DNA from: CAYMEV01 sp964431655 [NCBI: uncultured bacterium] | GTDB lineage: Bacteria > CAYMEV01 | Direction: 5' to 3' | Length of the DNA stretch: 17,038 bases | Assembly (NCBI GenBank): GCA_964431655.1 | Contig: CAYSKJ010000059.1 | Location: forward strand, 1 to 17,038 | Part shown: positions 1 through 6,557 of the stretch, one piece after another | Position numbering within the stretch: position 1 is the stretch's first letter | Layout of the letters: each line of letters opens with the position of its first letter | Made by a program: the position numbers and the translations under genes | Notes under the pieces: generated by a model | What the model saw: the letters and a program-made list of their open reading frames with translations, nothing else | Database searches by the model: none | Told to the model about the DNA's origin: nothing

Positions 1-118
1 TAGCTGCCACAGGTACTGGAGCATCCTCCTGGTCTGCAGATGCAGTACAGGATTCTCCTGCTGTAAAAAAAGAAAAAAGGATTATAAATAATAAAACAGA
101 AAAGAAGTGTTTATCCAT
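1..118 (-). CDS. N-terminal fragment of a secreted protein (runs off window)
   Basis: Only the first 39 or so codons are in the window. The start ATG (minus strand, 118) has a GGGAG site six bases upstream. The N-terminus MDKHFFSVLLF continues as a hydrophobic stretch to about residue 20, then polar residues with TASADQE near residues 25-31. This is a typical Sec signal peptide, with a plausible signal peptidase I site around ASA-D. A cysteine follows GES but does not form a convincing lipobox. The remaining protein lies outside the window, so no function can be assigned. Confidence 0.6.
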   Translation of the reverse strand, partial: MDKHFFSVLLFIILFSFFTAGESCTASADQEDAPVPVAA

Positions 119-194
119 TTTTTTCTCCCGAATTATTTAATTTATTTAAGGGAGCATCTTCGTTAAGGTGTTAATGTATTCCCCTGCATTCAAT

Positions 195-223
195 ATTTTA
201 GTTAAAATAAAACAAAAACGCAA
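195..223 (-). promoter_or_regulatory. Candidate sigma70 promoter for the secreted-protein gene
   Basis: Read on the minus strand, TTGCGT (218-223) and TAAAAT (195-200) are separated by 17 bases. This would give a leader of about 70 bases before the ATG at 118. The surrounding region (119-353) is AT-rich and shows no gene. Confidence 0.4.
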
Positions 224-353
224 ACATTAATTATAATAATTGATAGCCAAAAAAAGATGAACACAAGATCGGGGATAAGCATCGTGACAATGGCTTCATG
301 GCATGTTTTGAAAGATGCCTGCAGGAAAAATTACTGTCTGTGAAAATATACTG

Positions 354-381
354 TTGACAAGGTCCAAGGTTTTAATATAAT
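354..381 (+). promoter_or_regulatory. Consensus sigma70 promoter of the tRNA gene
   Basis: A perfect TTGACA (354-359) and a perfect TATAAT (376-381) are separated by 16 bases. The predicted start near 388 is only a few bases before the tRNA, as expected for a strong stable-RNA promoter. Confidence 0.85.
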
Positions 382-393
382 CGGTTTGTAAAT

Positions 394-468
394 CGGGGCG
401 TAGCGCAGCCTGGCTAGCGCGCGGCGTTCGGGACGCTGAGGTCAGGAGTTCAAATCTCCTCGCCCCGA
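394..468 (+). tRNA. tRNA-Pro (anticodon CGG)
   Basis: The whole cloverleaf can be folded by eye. The acceptor stem is seven perfect pairs (394-400 with 461-467), with C1:G72 and A73 discriminator as is typical for bacterial proline tRNA. The D stem is 403-406 with 417-420. The anticodon stem is 422-426 with 434-438, its loop TTCGGGA placing CGG at 429-431. The T stem is 444-448 with 456-460, with loop TTCAAAT. The 3' CCA is not encoded and must be added after transcription. It reads CCG codons. It stands alone between its own promoter and a strong hairpin. Confidence 0.95.
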
Positions 469-535
469 TACTCCCCTGTACTTTAAGCATCTGGATTAAA
501 AAGCATGAATCCTAAAAGTGACCTTTTAATAATTT

Positions 536-564
536 ATCAGGGGTGCTGTAAAAGCACCCCTGAT
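536..564. terminator. Bidirectional intrinsic terminator between the tRNA and the HAAS gene
   Basis: A 12-bp perfect stem (536-547 with 553-564) closes a five-base loop. The tail is T-rich on the plus side and moderately T-rich on the minus side. It lies just beyond the 3' ends of the tRNA transcript and of the minus-strand gene ending at 570, so it can serve both. Confidence 0.8.
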
Positions 565-569
565 TATAT

Positions 570-1499
570 TTATTCAGCCTTTTTGGCCAATATAGCCTTA
601 ATATTGCAAATTATATCATATACTATAAAGAGCAGTATTATTCCCAGCAACCAGGACATCGGATTCAATATTCCATGCAGTGATGAATCAGTAAATATCA
701 TATCAGCCGGCATATTTATGAGAAGTAAGCCCGCTGTAAGATAAAGCAGATTATTCCCCAGGGTTATCCAGATAGAACTGAACCTGCTCTGAAGGAATAT
801 AGTAATAGTCTCCACAGCCAGGATAAAAAGTACAATTATGCTTAGGACTCTGTAAATGTCAGGCCTCTGCATGGGGTCGGGCTTTATCAGCTCGGCCGGG
901 TTATAGAACACAATTGAGCCCTGGCGCAAAAATACAGCAAAGAGAATGATAAATATAAATAAAAGGAACCAGCCGATCCAAATCTTCCTTTTTTTGATCT
1001 TTGTATGAGAAAAAAATTTGCCTAAATTCGGCCATAACAATCTTTTGTCGCCGGGTTCCTGGGTTATGAAGTACAGTACCAGAGCTACCAGTCCGAAATC
1101 ATAAATCCAGGTCATGGGGATATGGGTTATCAGTTGTGACCAGCTGTTTATATTTATAGAAAAGTCAAAAGGAAGAATGCTGAAAGAAATGCCTGAGATA
1201 TAGGAGATTACTTTTAATCCGTAATGTATGAAAAAAATTATCCATGTATACTGAAAGAGGAACCTCCTGTAGGAAGGACGGATAATATGGCTGTCTTCAA
1301 GGTATCTCTCAGCTACTTCCCGCGGTTTGCCATATTCTCTCAACACCCTTGCTATATTCTTTTCATCGGGTTCAATACCTTCAGCCTGAAGCTTGTCATG
1401 GATATGAGCCTCTATTTCCTGCAGAATTTCTTCAGAGTCTTTCTTTTCACCAAGGTAATGACTTATTTCCTCAAGGTATTCTTTAATAGGATTGTTCAT
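570..1499 (-). CDS. HAAS-domain multi-pass membrane protein
   Basis: 309 residues. Residues 1-65 form an acidic helical domain (MNNPIKEYLEEISHYL, then EEILQEIEAHIHDKL, then LREYGKPREVAERYL) matching the HAAS / DUF1700 sensor-type domain. About six hydrophobic segments follow (near residues 79-100, 128-146, 175-195, 220-240, 250-270 and 285-303). HAAS proteins are usually encoded next to PadR regulators and are thought to take part in membrane signalling. This gene fits: its ATG overlaps the padR stop by 4 bases (ATGA), and its ribosome-binding site GGAGGTGG lies inside the padR end. I chose this start over one 17 codons upstream because of the GGAGG site and because the domain begins here. 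The molecular role is not known. Confidence 0.8.
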   Translation of the reverse strand: MNNPIKEYLEEISHYLGEKKDSEEILQEIEAHIHDKLQAEGIEPDEKNIARVLREYGKPREVAERYLEDSHIIRPSYRRFLFQYTWIIFFIHYGLKVISYISGISFSILPFDFSININSWSQLITHIPMTWIYDFGLVALVLYFITQEPGDKRLLWPNLGKFFSHTKIKKRKIWIGWFLLFIFIILFAVFLRQGSIVFYNPAELIKPDPMQRPDIYRVLSIIVLFILAVETITIFLQSRFSSIWITLGNNLLYLTAGLLLINMPADMIFTDSSLHGILNPMSWLLGIILLFIVYDIICNIKAILAKKAE

Positions 1500-1831
1500 T
1501 TTTCCACCTCCATAATCAAAAATTCTATTATTTTTTGCTGTCTTTTCCATATGTCCAGAAAACTGCTCCTGGCCAGCTTTCCATCATCCGTGATGATATA
1601 GTATTTTTTTGGTCTTTCCTTCTCTATTTCCCAGTGGCTTTTGATCCATCCGTTCTTCTCAAGCCTTCTCAGCAATGGGTAGAGTGTATTTTCTTCCACG
1701 GGATACCCAAGATCCAGGAATGATTTTATCATCTGATATCCGTACATTGACTTTTCCAGCACCAGAAGAACCAGAATCTGAAGAAATCCCCGGTTCATCT
1801 CGGGCTCCACCCCATGATTCCTAACTTCCAT
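1496..1831 (-). CDS. PadR-family transcriptional repressor
   Basis: 111 residues, the usual size of a minimal PadR protein. The winged helix is clear: MYGYQMIKSF near residue 29, then EENTLYPLLRRLEKNGWI at residues 46-63, then RPKKYYIITDDGK forming the wing up to residue 85, with a short C-terminal dimerisation helix after it. The start at 1831 has an AAAGGAGG site at ideal spacing; longer upstream readings have low-complexity sequence and no such site. It is coupled to the HAAS gene by a 4-base overlap. PadR/HAAS pairs are commonly self-repressed. The promoter region contains two perfect palindromes that could be its operators. The inducer cannot be read from the sequence. Confidence 0.9.
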   Translation of the reverse strand: MEVRNHGVEPEMNRGFLQILVLLVLEKSMYGYQMIKSFLDLGYPVEENTLYPLLRRLEKNGWIKSHWEIEKERPKKYYIITDDGKLARSSFLDIWKRQQKIIEFLIMEVEK

Positions 1832-1850
1832 CTTTACCTCCTTTGTTATG

Positions 1851-1862
1851 CACTTATAAGTG
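1851..1862. promoter_or_regulatory. 12-bp perfect palindrome in the padR leader
   Basis: CACTTATAAGTG is fully self-complementary and sits 20-31 bases upstream of the padR start, between promoter and ribosome-binding site. It is a candidate PadR operator; I have no binding evidence. Confidence 0.45.
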
Positions 1863-1876
1863 TTATATAATAATAC

Positions 1877-1889
1877 TGTGTAATACACA
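1877..1889. promoter_or_regulatory. 13-bp palindrome near the padR transcription start
   Basis: TGTGTA and TACACA flank a single central base. The site lies just downstream of the padR -10 region, where a repressor would block transcription. PadR operators often contain TGT/ACA half-sites, which this one has. Confidence 0.5.
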
Positions 1890-1891
1890 AT

Positions 1892-1921
1892 ATAATATAT
1901 GACACGAAAACAAAAAGTCAA
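1892..1921 (-). promoter_or_regulatory. Promoter of the padR-HAAS operon
   Basis: On the minus strand, TTGACT (1916-1921) is followed by TATATT (1894-1899, spacing 16) or TATTAT (1892-1897, spacing 18). The promoter is back to back with the leader of the plus-strand cofactor operon. Confidence 0.6.
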
Positions 1922-1938
1922 TAAAAAATTTATTAATA

Positions 1939-1969
1939 TTGAATATTCATAATAAATATATAGTATAGT
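1939..1969 (+). promoter_or_regulatory. Weak candidate promoter for the riboswitch/ECF operon
   Basis: TTGAAT (1939-1944) and TATAGT (1964-1969) are 19 bases apart, longer than ideal. The predicted start near 1976 falls right before the first base of the riboswitch P1 helix at 1980, which supports the call despite the poor spacing. Confidence 0.35.
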
Positions 1970-1979
1970 TAAGAAACAG

Positions 1980-2092
1980 CCGGTATTGTGCTCCGAGCCT
2001 TTAATCCTGAAGGAAGCCATGGAATGAAGGCCGTCAGGGTATGCCTGGAAACGGGGATGCCTCCCGTAATTGGAAAGGGGCGGACAATACGG
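1980..2092 (+). promoter_or_regulatory. Moco/Tuco-type riboswitch aptamer
   Basis: A structured leader lies upstream of the ECF operon. P1 is formed by 1980-1989 with 2084-2092 (TATTGT with ACAATA, extended by C/G pairs around a bulged G1982) and continues through CCG 1993-1995 with CGG 2081-2083. Inside are a short TCC-TGAA-GGA hairpin (2005-2014), CAGG (2035-2038) with CCTG (2044-2047), and ACGGG (2051-2055) with CCCGT (2063-2067). Conserved-looking single-stranded blocks are CTCCGAGCC, GGAAGCC, CTGGAAACGGG and TTGGAAAGGGGCGGA. I recognise these as the Moco RNA motif (Rfam MOCO_RNA_motif), which senses molybdenum cofactor, or tungsten cofactor in a reduced variant. The genes downstream (Oxidored_molyb-like proteins, MobB) agree. 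Identification is from memory of the consensus, not a covariance search. Confidence 0.8.
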
Positions 2093-2114
2093 ATTATACA
2101 AGCCCGATTCATCC

Positions 2115-2160
2115 TCCTTTCCGAAACAGGGAAAACACTGCCGGGAATATAAATAAAGGA
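2115..2160 (+). promoter_or_regulatory. Riboswitch expression platform: anti-SD / SD pairing
   Basis: The ribosome-binding site AAAGGA (2155-2160) is perfectly complementary to TCCTTT (2115-2120). The same bases within CCTTTCC (2116-2122) are perfectly complementary to GGAAAGG (2072-2078) in the aptamer core. The two pairings exclude each other. No T-tract terminator is present, so control is probably at translation: ligand folds the aptamer, frees TCCTTT and hides the ribosome-binding site. The direction is inferred. Confidence 0.5.
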
Positions 2161-2168
2161 ACAGAGTG

Positions 2169-3299
2169 ATGAGAGTATACCAGGAAATTATAATCCTTTC
2201 AGGAATGCTGATTTTTGTAATTCTGGCAGGGATCCACTGCCGCGCGCCTGAGAAAGGTGCTTCAAGGAGCCATAAAGCCGGTTCCTCTGAATCTGTGTAT
2301 CCTGAGGCAAACGAAGATTCAGTGTCTTTTATTTATAGAACCGGGGAAAGGAAGTTTTCCCTTCATGAAATCATGTCAATGGATGAGATCAGGGAGGAAA
2401 TAATAACCAGGGATGATTCAGGCAATATAGAAAAAAGCTTCTCTGTCCGGGGCGTATTGCTGGCAAGGATGCTGGACTACCTTGGCGAGGACATAAATAA
2501 CCTTTCTGCTGTCAGGATTGAAGCAAGGGACGGCTATGCCGTTGAGATACCCCGGGATATTCTGGGAAAGCGAAAGATTATCCTTGCTTATGAGATGGAA
2601 GGGCAACCTCTTTTTAAGGGTTCAAAACCAATAAGGGTATTTGTGCCGCAAGAGGAGGAGATGTACTGGATAAAGCAGGCAGTAAGGGTGCATCTGATCT
2701 ACAGTGAAGAAAACAGCGGGAATAATGAGATTAGCAGAATAATATTCATGGAGACAAGGTTTATGGATTTAGACAGGGAAGACTATGGCAAAGACGGTCT
2801 GAAGGCGGTTAAAACCACAGACCTTATGCCAGGGGTAAAAGAGAATGAAAGTATAAGCCTTCTTGCCTCCGACGGTCTGAAAAAAAACGAAAATTATGAT
2901 GTATTCAGCAGGGGGCTGATAGTCATAGAGGGCGAAGATGCACCCTCATTCCGCGGTCATGATATACAAAAGGGCATGCATGTAAAAAACCTGCTCTGGG
3001 CAGGAACCGGTGAAACCGGTTTTCTCTCCATAATCCAGGCAAAAAATATATTCAGTGAAAATGCTGTTGCAGACCAGAGGGGTATTCTTCTTAAGGATAT
3101 TGCAGATAAATTCAGACTCAGAACAGCAGAAATTTATATCCTGGAGTCAAAAGACGGCACTGTAACTGAAATATCCCTTAAAGACATGGAAAAGGGTATT
3201 GCTTTTTATGCAGAAAACGCCAATGTATCCTGTGTTTTTGAGGATGTTTTTGAAGGAAAACCCATAGAGGATGTAGTATCAATCAGTACAGGGGAGTGA
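2169..3299 (+). CDS. Exported protein with repeated Oxidored_molyb-like modules
   Basis: 376 residues. An N-terminal hydrophobic segment (residues 7-22) exports or anchors it; the following HCR is a poor lipobox. Residues 60-178 resemble the fold of sulfite-oxidase/MsrP catalytic domains: RGVLLARMLDYLG, then ARDGYAVEIPRDILG, an AYEMEGQPL segment, PIRVFVP, and a final VRVHLI strand. Residues 302-375 repeat the pattern (RGILLKDIADKF, SKDGTVTEISLKDM), and a middle module around 225-290 may be a third copy. No cysteine precedes the RG-x-LL motif where Mo-ligating enzymes carry theirs, so I infer ligand binding rather than catalysis. ATG 2169 is 8 bases from AAAGGA; GTG 2166 directly before it is an alternative. 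First gene of the riboswitch operon; its stop overlaps the next start. Confidence 0.7.
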   Translation: MRVYQEIIILSGMLIFVILAGIHCRAPEKGASRSHKAGSSESVYPEANEDSVSFIYRTGERKFSLHEIMSMDEIREEIITRDDSGNIEKSFSVRGVLLARMLDYLGEDINNLSAVRIEARDGYAVEIPRDILGKRKIILAYEMEGQPLFKGSKPIRVFVPQEEEMYWIKQAVRVHLIYSEENSGNNEISRIIFMETRFMDLDREDYGKDGLKAVKTTDLMPGVKENESISLLASDGLKKNENYDVFSRGLIVIEGEDAPSFRGHDIQKGMHVKNLLWAGTGETGFLSIIQAKNIFSENAVADQRGILLKDIADKFRLRTAEIYILESKDGTVTEISLKDMEKGIAFYAENANVSCVFEDVFEGKPIEDVVSISTGE

Positions 3300-3901
3300 C
3301 ACAAGAGACGGTGCTTAATTCATTTTTTAACAGATTTACAGTTCATGACCTTATCATAATGTCGCTTACTGCAGGCCTCGGGATTGTATTCAAACCCTTT
3401 ACTGCAGTTCTGGTCCATTTCATAACAGCTACCCTTCTTATTCCCGGCGGTGTCCTGGCGGGGGGATTCTATATGATGTGGATAGTTATAGGGGCTGTCC
3501 TTGTCGGGAAAAACGGAAGCGCCACATTAATCGCCCTTCTCCAGGGAATAATTGTCATGGCTCTGGGGGTTTACGGAAGCCATGGTTTCATGAGTTTGCT
3601 TACCTATATGCTTCCAGGTATTGCGGCAGACTTTATATTTTTTATCAGCGGGAAGCAGAGGGGCTCTGCCGGAGCATGCTTTACCGCCGGTATATCTGCC
3701 AATGTAAGCGGTTCTCTGCTTGTAAACCTGGCCTTTTTCCGTCTGCCCCTTGTTCCCCTTCTTCTTAGCCTTTCGGTGGCAGCTCTTTCAGGCGGTACAG
3801 GGGGCATAACCGCCTATTATATAATAAAAAGGTTTATGCCGGTTCCCAGCAGTCCTGAAAAAAATGGAAAGGAATTAATGGATGGAACAAAATTACAATA
3901 A
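3296..3901 (+). CDS. ECF transporter S component, YkoE-like
   Basis: 201 residues, almost entirely hydrophobic with about six membrane segments, the size and layout of ECF substrate-binding (S) subunits. Residues 50-115 (PGGVLAGGFYMMW, LVGKNGSATLIALLQG, GSHGFMSLLTYMLPGIAADF) match the pattern of YkoE-type S components, which in Bacillus handle thiamine or its pyrimidine. Residues 164-170 form a glycine-rich turn before the last helix. The GTG start overlaps the previous stop by 4 bases; a second GTG at 3311 is possible. ATPases and EcfT are encoded three genes downstream, so it is probably a dedicated four-part importer. The thiamine assignment of the family should not be carried over: the leader and neighbours point to a molybdopterin-type ligand. 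Confidence 0.8.
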   Translation: MTQETVLNSFFNRFTVHDLIIMSLTAGLGIVFKPFTAVLVHFITATLLIPGGVLAGGFYMMWIVIGAVLVGKNGSATLIALLQGIIVMALGVYGSHGFMSLLTYMLPGIAADFIFFISGKQRGSAGACFTAGISANVSGSLLVNLAFFRLPLVPLLLSLSVAALSGGTGGITAYYIIKRFMPVPSSPEKNGKELMDGTKLQ

Positions 3902-5378
3902 GACCACAGCACTTTTTTTAGCTCTCCTTATTTTATTGAACATGGCTTTTGCCCTCCAGGGTTGCCGGAATGAACAGGATTTTTTATCCGGCGTTCCGGT
4001 AAAGACCATATCGGTAGTCGGCGATATAAGCAATCCATTCAGGCTGGGCATTCAGGAAGTTTACACAGACACCGTATGGATTGAACACAAAGGCAGAAGA
4101 ATCCGGGCATTTCTCTTAAAAGAGATTATTGCCAGGGCCGAACCCTGGGCAGAGCATTACCAGATCCTGTACAGGTCCCATGACGGATTCGGGGCTGTTA
4201 TAAGCGGTAAAGGCCTGGATGCCAGCTTTCTTGCATACAGCGGAGAGGGCTGGTTTGCAGTTAACCCGGATTATCCGGTCAGCAGTAATGTAAGGGATAT
4301 AGAAAGCATTGCGGTGATTGCTGAAGGTGTTCCTCCGGAAAAGGGCTTTGCCATTATTGATGCCGGAGGAAATAATACCACCATATCTCCGGGTCAGGTA
4401 TACAGGGACGGCTATTGCCTTGTTCCAATGTTAAGGGGTAAAGCATCACTTAATCAGGAAAATGATGATTCTGAGGCTTTATCCTTCATCACCCGCAAGG
4501 TGCCTGATATATCCTTATATTCGGATAAGACAGCTGTTGTATTCGGTGAAAAAGGCGAATCTGTGACTCTGGAGGGTGATAGCTGTTTCATACTGAATGA
4601 AAACAGCATAGGCCTTATGAAGGATAATGAAGTGCTGATCCCTGTCTGCAGGGGTATGATAATAGATCCGCCTCCCAGAAGGATAACCGATGTTTACAGA
4701 GATGCAAGGCAGTCTCTGATAAACGAAGAGCCGTTACTTATTTTACTTCTGGATGGTTTCGGCTGGCATCAGTATAAATATGCAGTTGATTCGGGGCTTA
4801 TACCTTTTCTGGCCGGGCTTCCTGCCCCTGAAAAGTGCATGTCTGTCTATCCGCCCATTACCCCTGTAAATCTGGCTGCATCCCTGACAGGCGAACTGCC
4901 TCCGGTCAACGGAGTCGCCAGCAGAGAGACCAACGCTCTTAATGTGCCTACGATTTTCAATTTATGCATACGGGAAGATAAATCCTGCATCGCAGTTATA
5001 GGTCCTCTTTCTGCTGTGGAATTTGAAATAGAGCCGGTATTCTGCCTGGACCTAAATAAGGACCAGAGCACCGACGATGAAAAGGCTGAATATGCACTTG
5101 GAGAGCTAAACAAGGGCCATGACCTGGTATTTGTGCACCTTAAGGATATCGACAGAGCCGGACACAGGTATGGAGACCTGCATTATGAGACAATGAATAC
5201 CATAGGGAAAATAGACAGGATTGCCGGCCAGGTTGTTTCCTCTTTTACAGGCAGGGTCCTTATCTACTCTGACCATGGTATGCATGCAACAGCGCAGGGA
5301 GGCGGGCATGGAAACCTTATCGAAAAAGACATGTTTACTCCTTACTGGTATTTTTACAGGGAGGCAGGCAATGAATAA
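3882..5378 (+). CDS. Lipoprotein phosphodiesterase (alkaline phosphatase superfamily) with Oxidored_molyb-like N-terminal region
   Basis: 498 residues. Signal peptide with lipobox LQGC (Cys28), so it is probably tethered outside the membrane. Residues 42-150 look like another Oxidored_molyb-type module (GRRIRAFLLKEII, RSHDGFGAVISG). Residues 285-490 are a type I phosphodiesterase/nucleotide pyrophosphatase domain with every metal ligand visible: D291 in LLLDGFG, nucleophile T327 in PPITPVN, D424 and H428 in DIDRAGH, D464 and H465 in SDHG, and H476 in GGHG. It should hydrolyse a phosphodiester, pyrophosphate or phosphate monoester outside the cell; a dinucleotide form of a cofactor is an attractive substrate but is inferred. 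AAAGGA lies 8 bases before the ATG, and the gene overlaps the S-component gene by 20 bases and the next gene by 8. Confidence 0.85.
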   Translation: MEQNYNKTTALFLALLILLNMAFALQGCRNEQDFLSGVPVKTISVVGDISNPFRLGIQEVYTDTVWIEHKGRRIRAFLLKEIIARAEPWAEHYQILYRSHDGFGAVISGKGLDASFLAYSGEGWFAVNPDYPVSSNVRDIESIAVIAEGVPPEKGFAIIDAGGNNTTISPGQVYRDGYCLVPMLRGKASLNQENDDSEALSFITRKVPDISLYSDKTAVVFGEKGESVTLEGDSCFILNENSIGLMKDNEVLIPVCRGMIIDPPPRRITDVYRDARQSLINEEPLLILLLDGFGWHQYKYAVDSGLIPFLAGLPAPEKCMSVYPPITPVNLAASLTGELPPVNGVASRETNALNVPTIFNLCIREDKSCIAVIGPLSAVEFEIEPVFCLDLNKDQSTDDEKAEYALGELNKGHDLVFVHLKDIDRAGHRYGDLHYETMNTIGKIDRIAGQVVSSFTGRVLIYSDHGMHATAQGGGHGNLIEKDMFTPYWYFYREAGNE

Positions 5379-5880
5379 AAGGATTTTATTAACCGTTACC
5401 TTTCTTATTCTTGCTATTATCCTGCTTTCATACCTGAATTCAGTGGACAGGGAAGAAAGGCAGATCAGCCAGGAGAATGCTGTTCTATGGCTTAAATACG
5501 CAGATGAGAACCGGTCTGTCAGTTTTGCCGACATAAAAGGCCTCAAGCAGTATACTTTTGATGCTGTATTAAGAAGCAGTGCCGGCGGAGAAAAGAAAAA
5601 CAGCTATAAGGGTGTAATGCTCAAAGACCTGCTTGAAGCCCAGGGTATCCAGTGTTCAGCTGTCAGCCAGGTTGTGACCCGGGCCCTCGACGGTTATACG
5701 GTGGTTCTTGGCAGTCAGGAGGTACTGGAAGAGGATAATGTGTATATTGTTTATGAAATGAACGGCAAAAGCTTGAAGACCAAGCAGGATGGCGGTTCGG
5801 GGCCCTACCAGCTGATAATCAGGAAGGATGCCTTCGGCCAGAGATGGAATAAATTCCTTATGGAGCTGGATATCAGATGA
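5371..5880 (+). CDS. Small membrane-anchored Oxidored_molyb-like protein
   Basis: 169 residues. One N-terminal hydrophobic anchor (residues 4-21) has no lipobox. The rest is a single copy of the module seen in the first gene: YKGVMLKDLLEAQGI at 79-93, ALDGYTVVLGSQEVL at 105-119, IVYEMNGKSL at 126-135, and a final PYQLIIRKD strand. It corresponds to the C-terminal half of the sulfite-oxidase-type fold and has only one cysteine (C95), which is not at the usual metal-ligand place. It probably binds ligand at the outer membrane face and may hand it to the S component. ATG 5371 overlaps the phosphodiesterase stop by 8 bases and is preceded by GGGAGG; longer upstream readings lack the signal anchor at the N-terminus. 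Confidence 0.7.
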   Translation: MNKRILLTVTFLILAIILLSYLNSVDREERQISQENAVLWLKYADENRSVSFADIKGLKQYTFDAVLRSSAGGEKKNSYKGVMLKDLLEAQGIQCSAVSQVVTRALDGYTVVLGSQEVLEEDNVYIVYEMNGKSLKTKQDGGSGPYQLIIRKDAFGQRWNKFLMELDIR

Positions 5881-6557
5881 GCCACCCCCTGACAGCAAGC
5901 AACCTTTCCTTTTCCCATGCCGGCTCTGATAAGATGCTGTTTAAGGGTATAAACCTGGATATTAGAAAAGGAGAGGCACTGCTTCTGAGGGGTCCCAACG
6001 GAAGCGGAAAGACAAGCCTCTGCTACTGCCTGTGCGGCATAATACCCCTTCTTAAAACCGGCAGGCTTGAGGGCGAGGTCTGGATAAACGGCATATCAAC
6101 CAGGGAAATAAAGGTTCCTGATCTATCCAGGCATATCGGCATAGTCCTTCAGAATACCAATGCCCAGCTTTTCCTTCCCACAGTGGAGGATGAAATTGCT
6201 TTCGGTCCGGAGAATTTCGCCCTGCCCCGGGAGGAAATCGCCAGGAGGGTAAACAGCTGTCTTGAGCTTCTTGCTATTGAAAATCTCCGCCTCATGCACC
6301 CTGAAGACCTTTCCGGGGGTGAAAAACAGCTGGTTGCCCTTGCTTCGGTATTAAGCCTGGACCCGGGGATAATTATCCTGGATGAGGCTGTATCCTGTCT
6401 GGACGCTGAGGCGAAAAGCCTGGTGAAAGACCTTCTGTTAAAGCTGAAGAATGAGGGTAAAACCCTTATCCTGGCGGACCATGGCAGTCATTTCCTTGAC
6501 ATTGCAGACAGCATAAAATTTCTGGATGAGGGGTGCCTGAGTGACCGGGTTTATTAG
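5877..6557 (+). CDS. ECF transporter ATP-binding subunit (EcfA1-type)
   Basis: 226 residues, a single ABC ATPase domain. Walker A GPNGSGKT (39-46), Q-loop LQNTNAQLFLPTVEDEIAFG around Q92, signature LSGGE (145-149), Walker B IIILDE (165-170) and H-loop His202 are all present. The Q-loop followed by F/L-P-T-V-x-x-E-(I)AFG is the hallmark of ECF-type ATPases. It would pair with the next gene product and power uptake through EcfT and the S component. The Walker B is followed by AVSCLD rather than the usual PTSxLD. The ATG overlaps the previous stop by 4 bases (ATGA), so translation is coupled. Confidence 0.93.
   Translation: MSHPLTASNLSFSHAGSDKMLFKGINLDIRKGEALLLRGPNGSGKTSLCYCLCGIIPLLKTGRLEGEVWINGISTREIKVPDLSRHIGIVLQNTNAQLFLPTVEDEIAFGPENFALPREEIARRVNSCLELLAIENLRLMHPEDLSGGEKQLVALASVLSLDPGIIILDEAVSCLDAEAKSLVKDLLLKLKNEGKTLILADHGSHFLDIADSIKFLDEGCLSDRVY

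Noticed and set aside
1832-2101. Longer PadR protein of 201 residues with an N-terminal extension
   Set aside because: The extension crosses the promoter and the riboswitch and is low-complexity; the AGGAGG-preceded ATG at 1831 gives a standard PadR.
2101-2165. Rho-independent terminator after the riboswitch
   Set aside because: Weak CCCG/CGGG and TTTCC/GGGAAA pairings exist but there is no T-run, so a translational platform fits better.
3296-3901. Thiamine or HMP transporter, from YkoE similarity
   Set aside because: I see no TPP riboswitch or thiamine gene nearby; the leader and MobB point to molybdopterin. Kept as the main alternative, not as the call.
5221-5370. Longer form of the 169-residue protein with 50 extra N-terminal residues
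   Set aside because: The extension is out-of-frame phosphodiesterase sequence and would bury the signal anchor; ATG 5371 has its own GGGAGG site.
5106-5546. 146-codon open frame on the minus strand across the phosphodiesterase 3' end
   Set aside because: It lies antisense to two well-supported genes and has no domain or ribosome-binding site.
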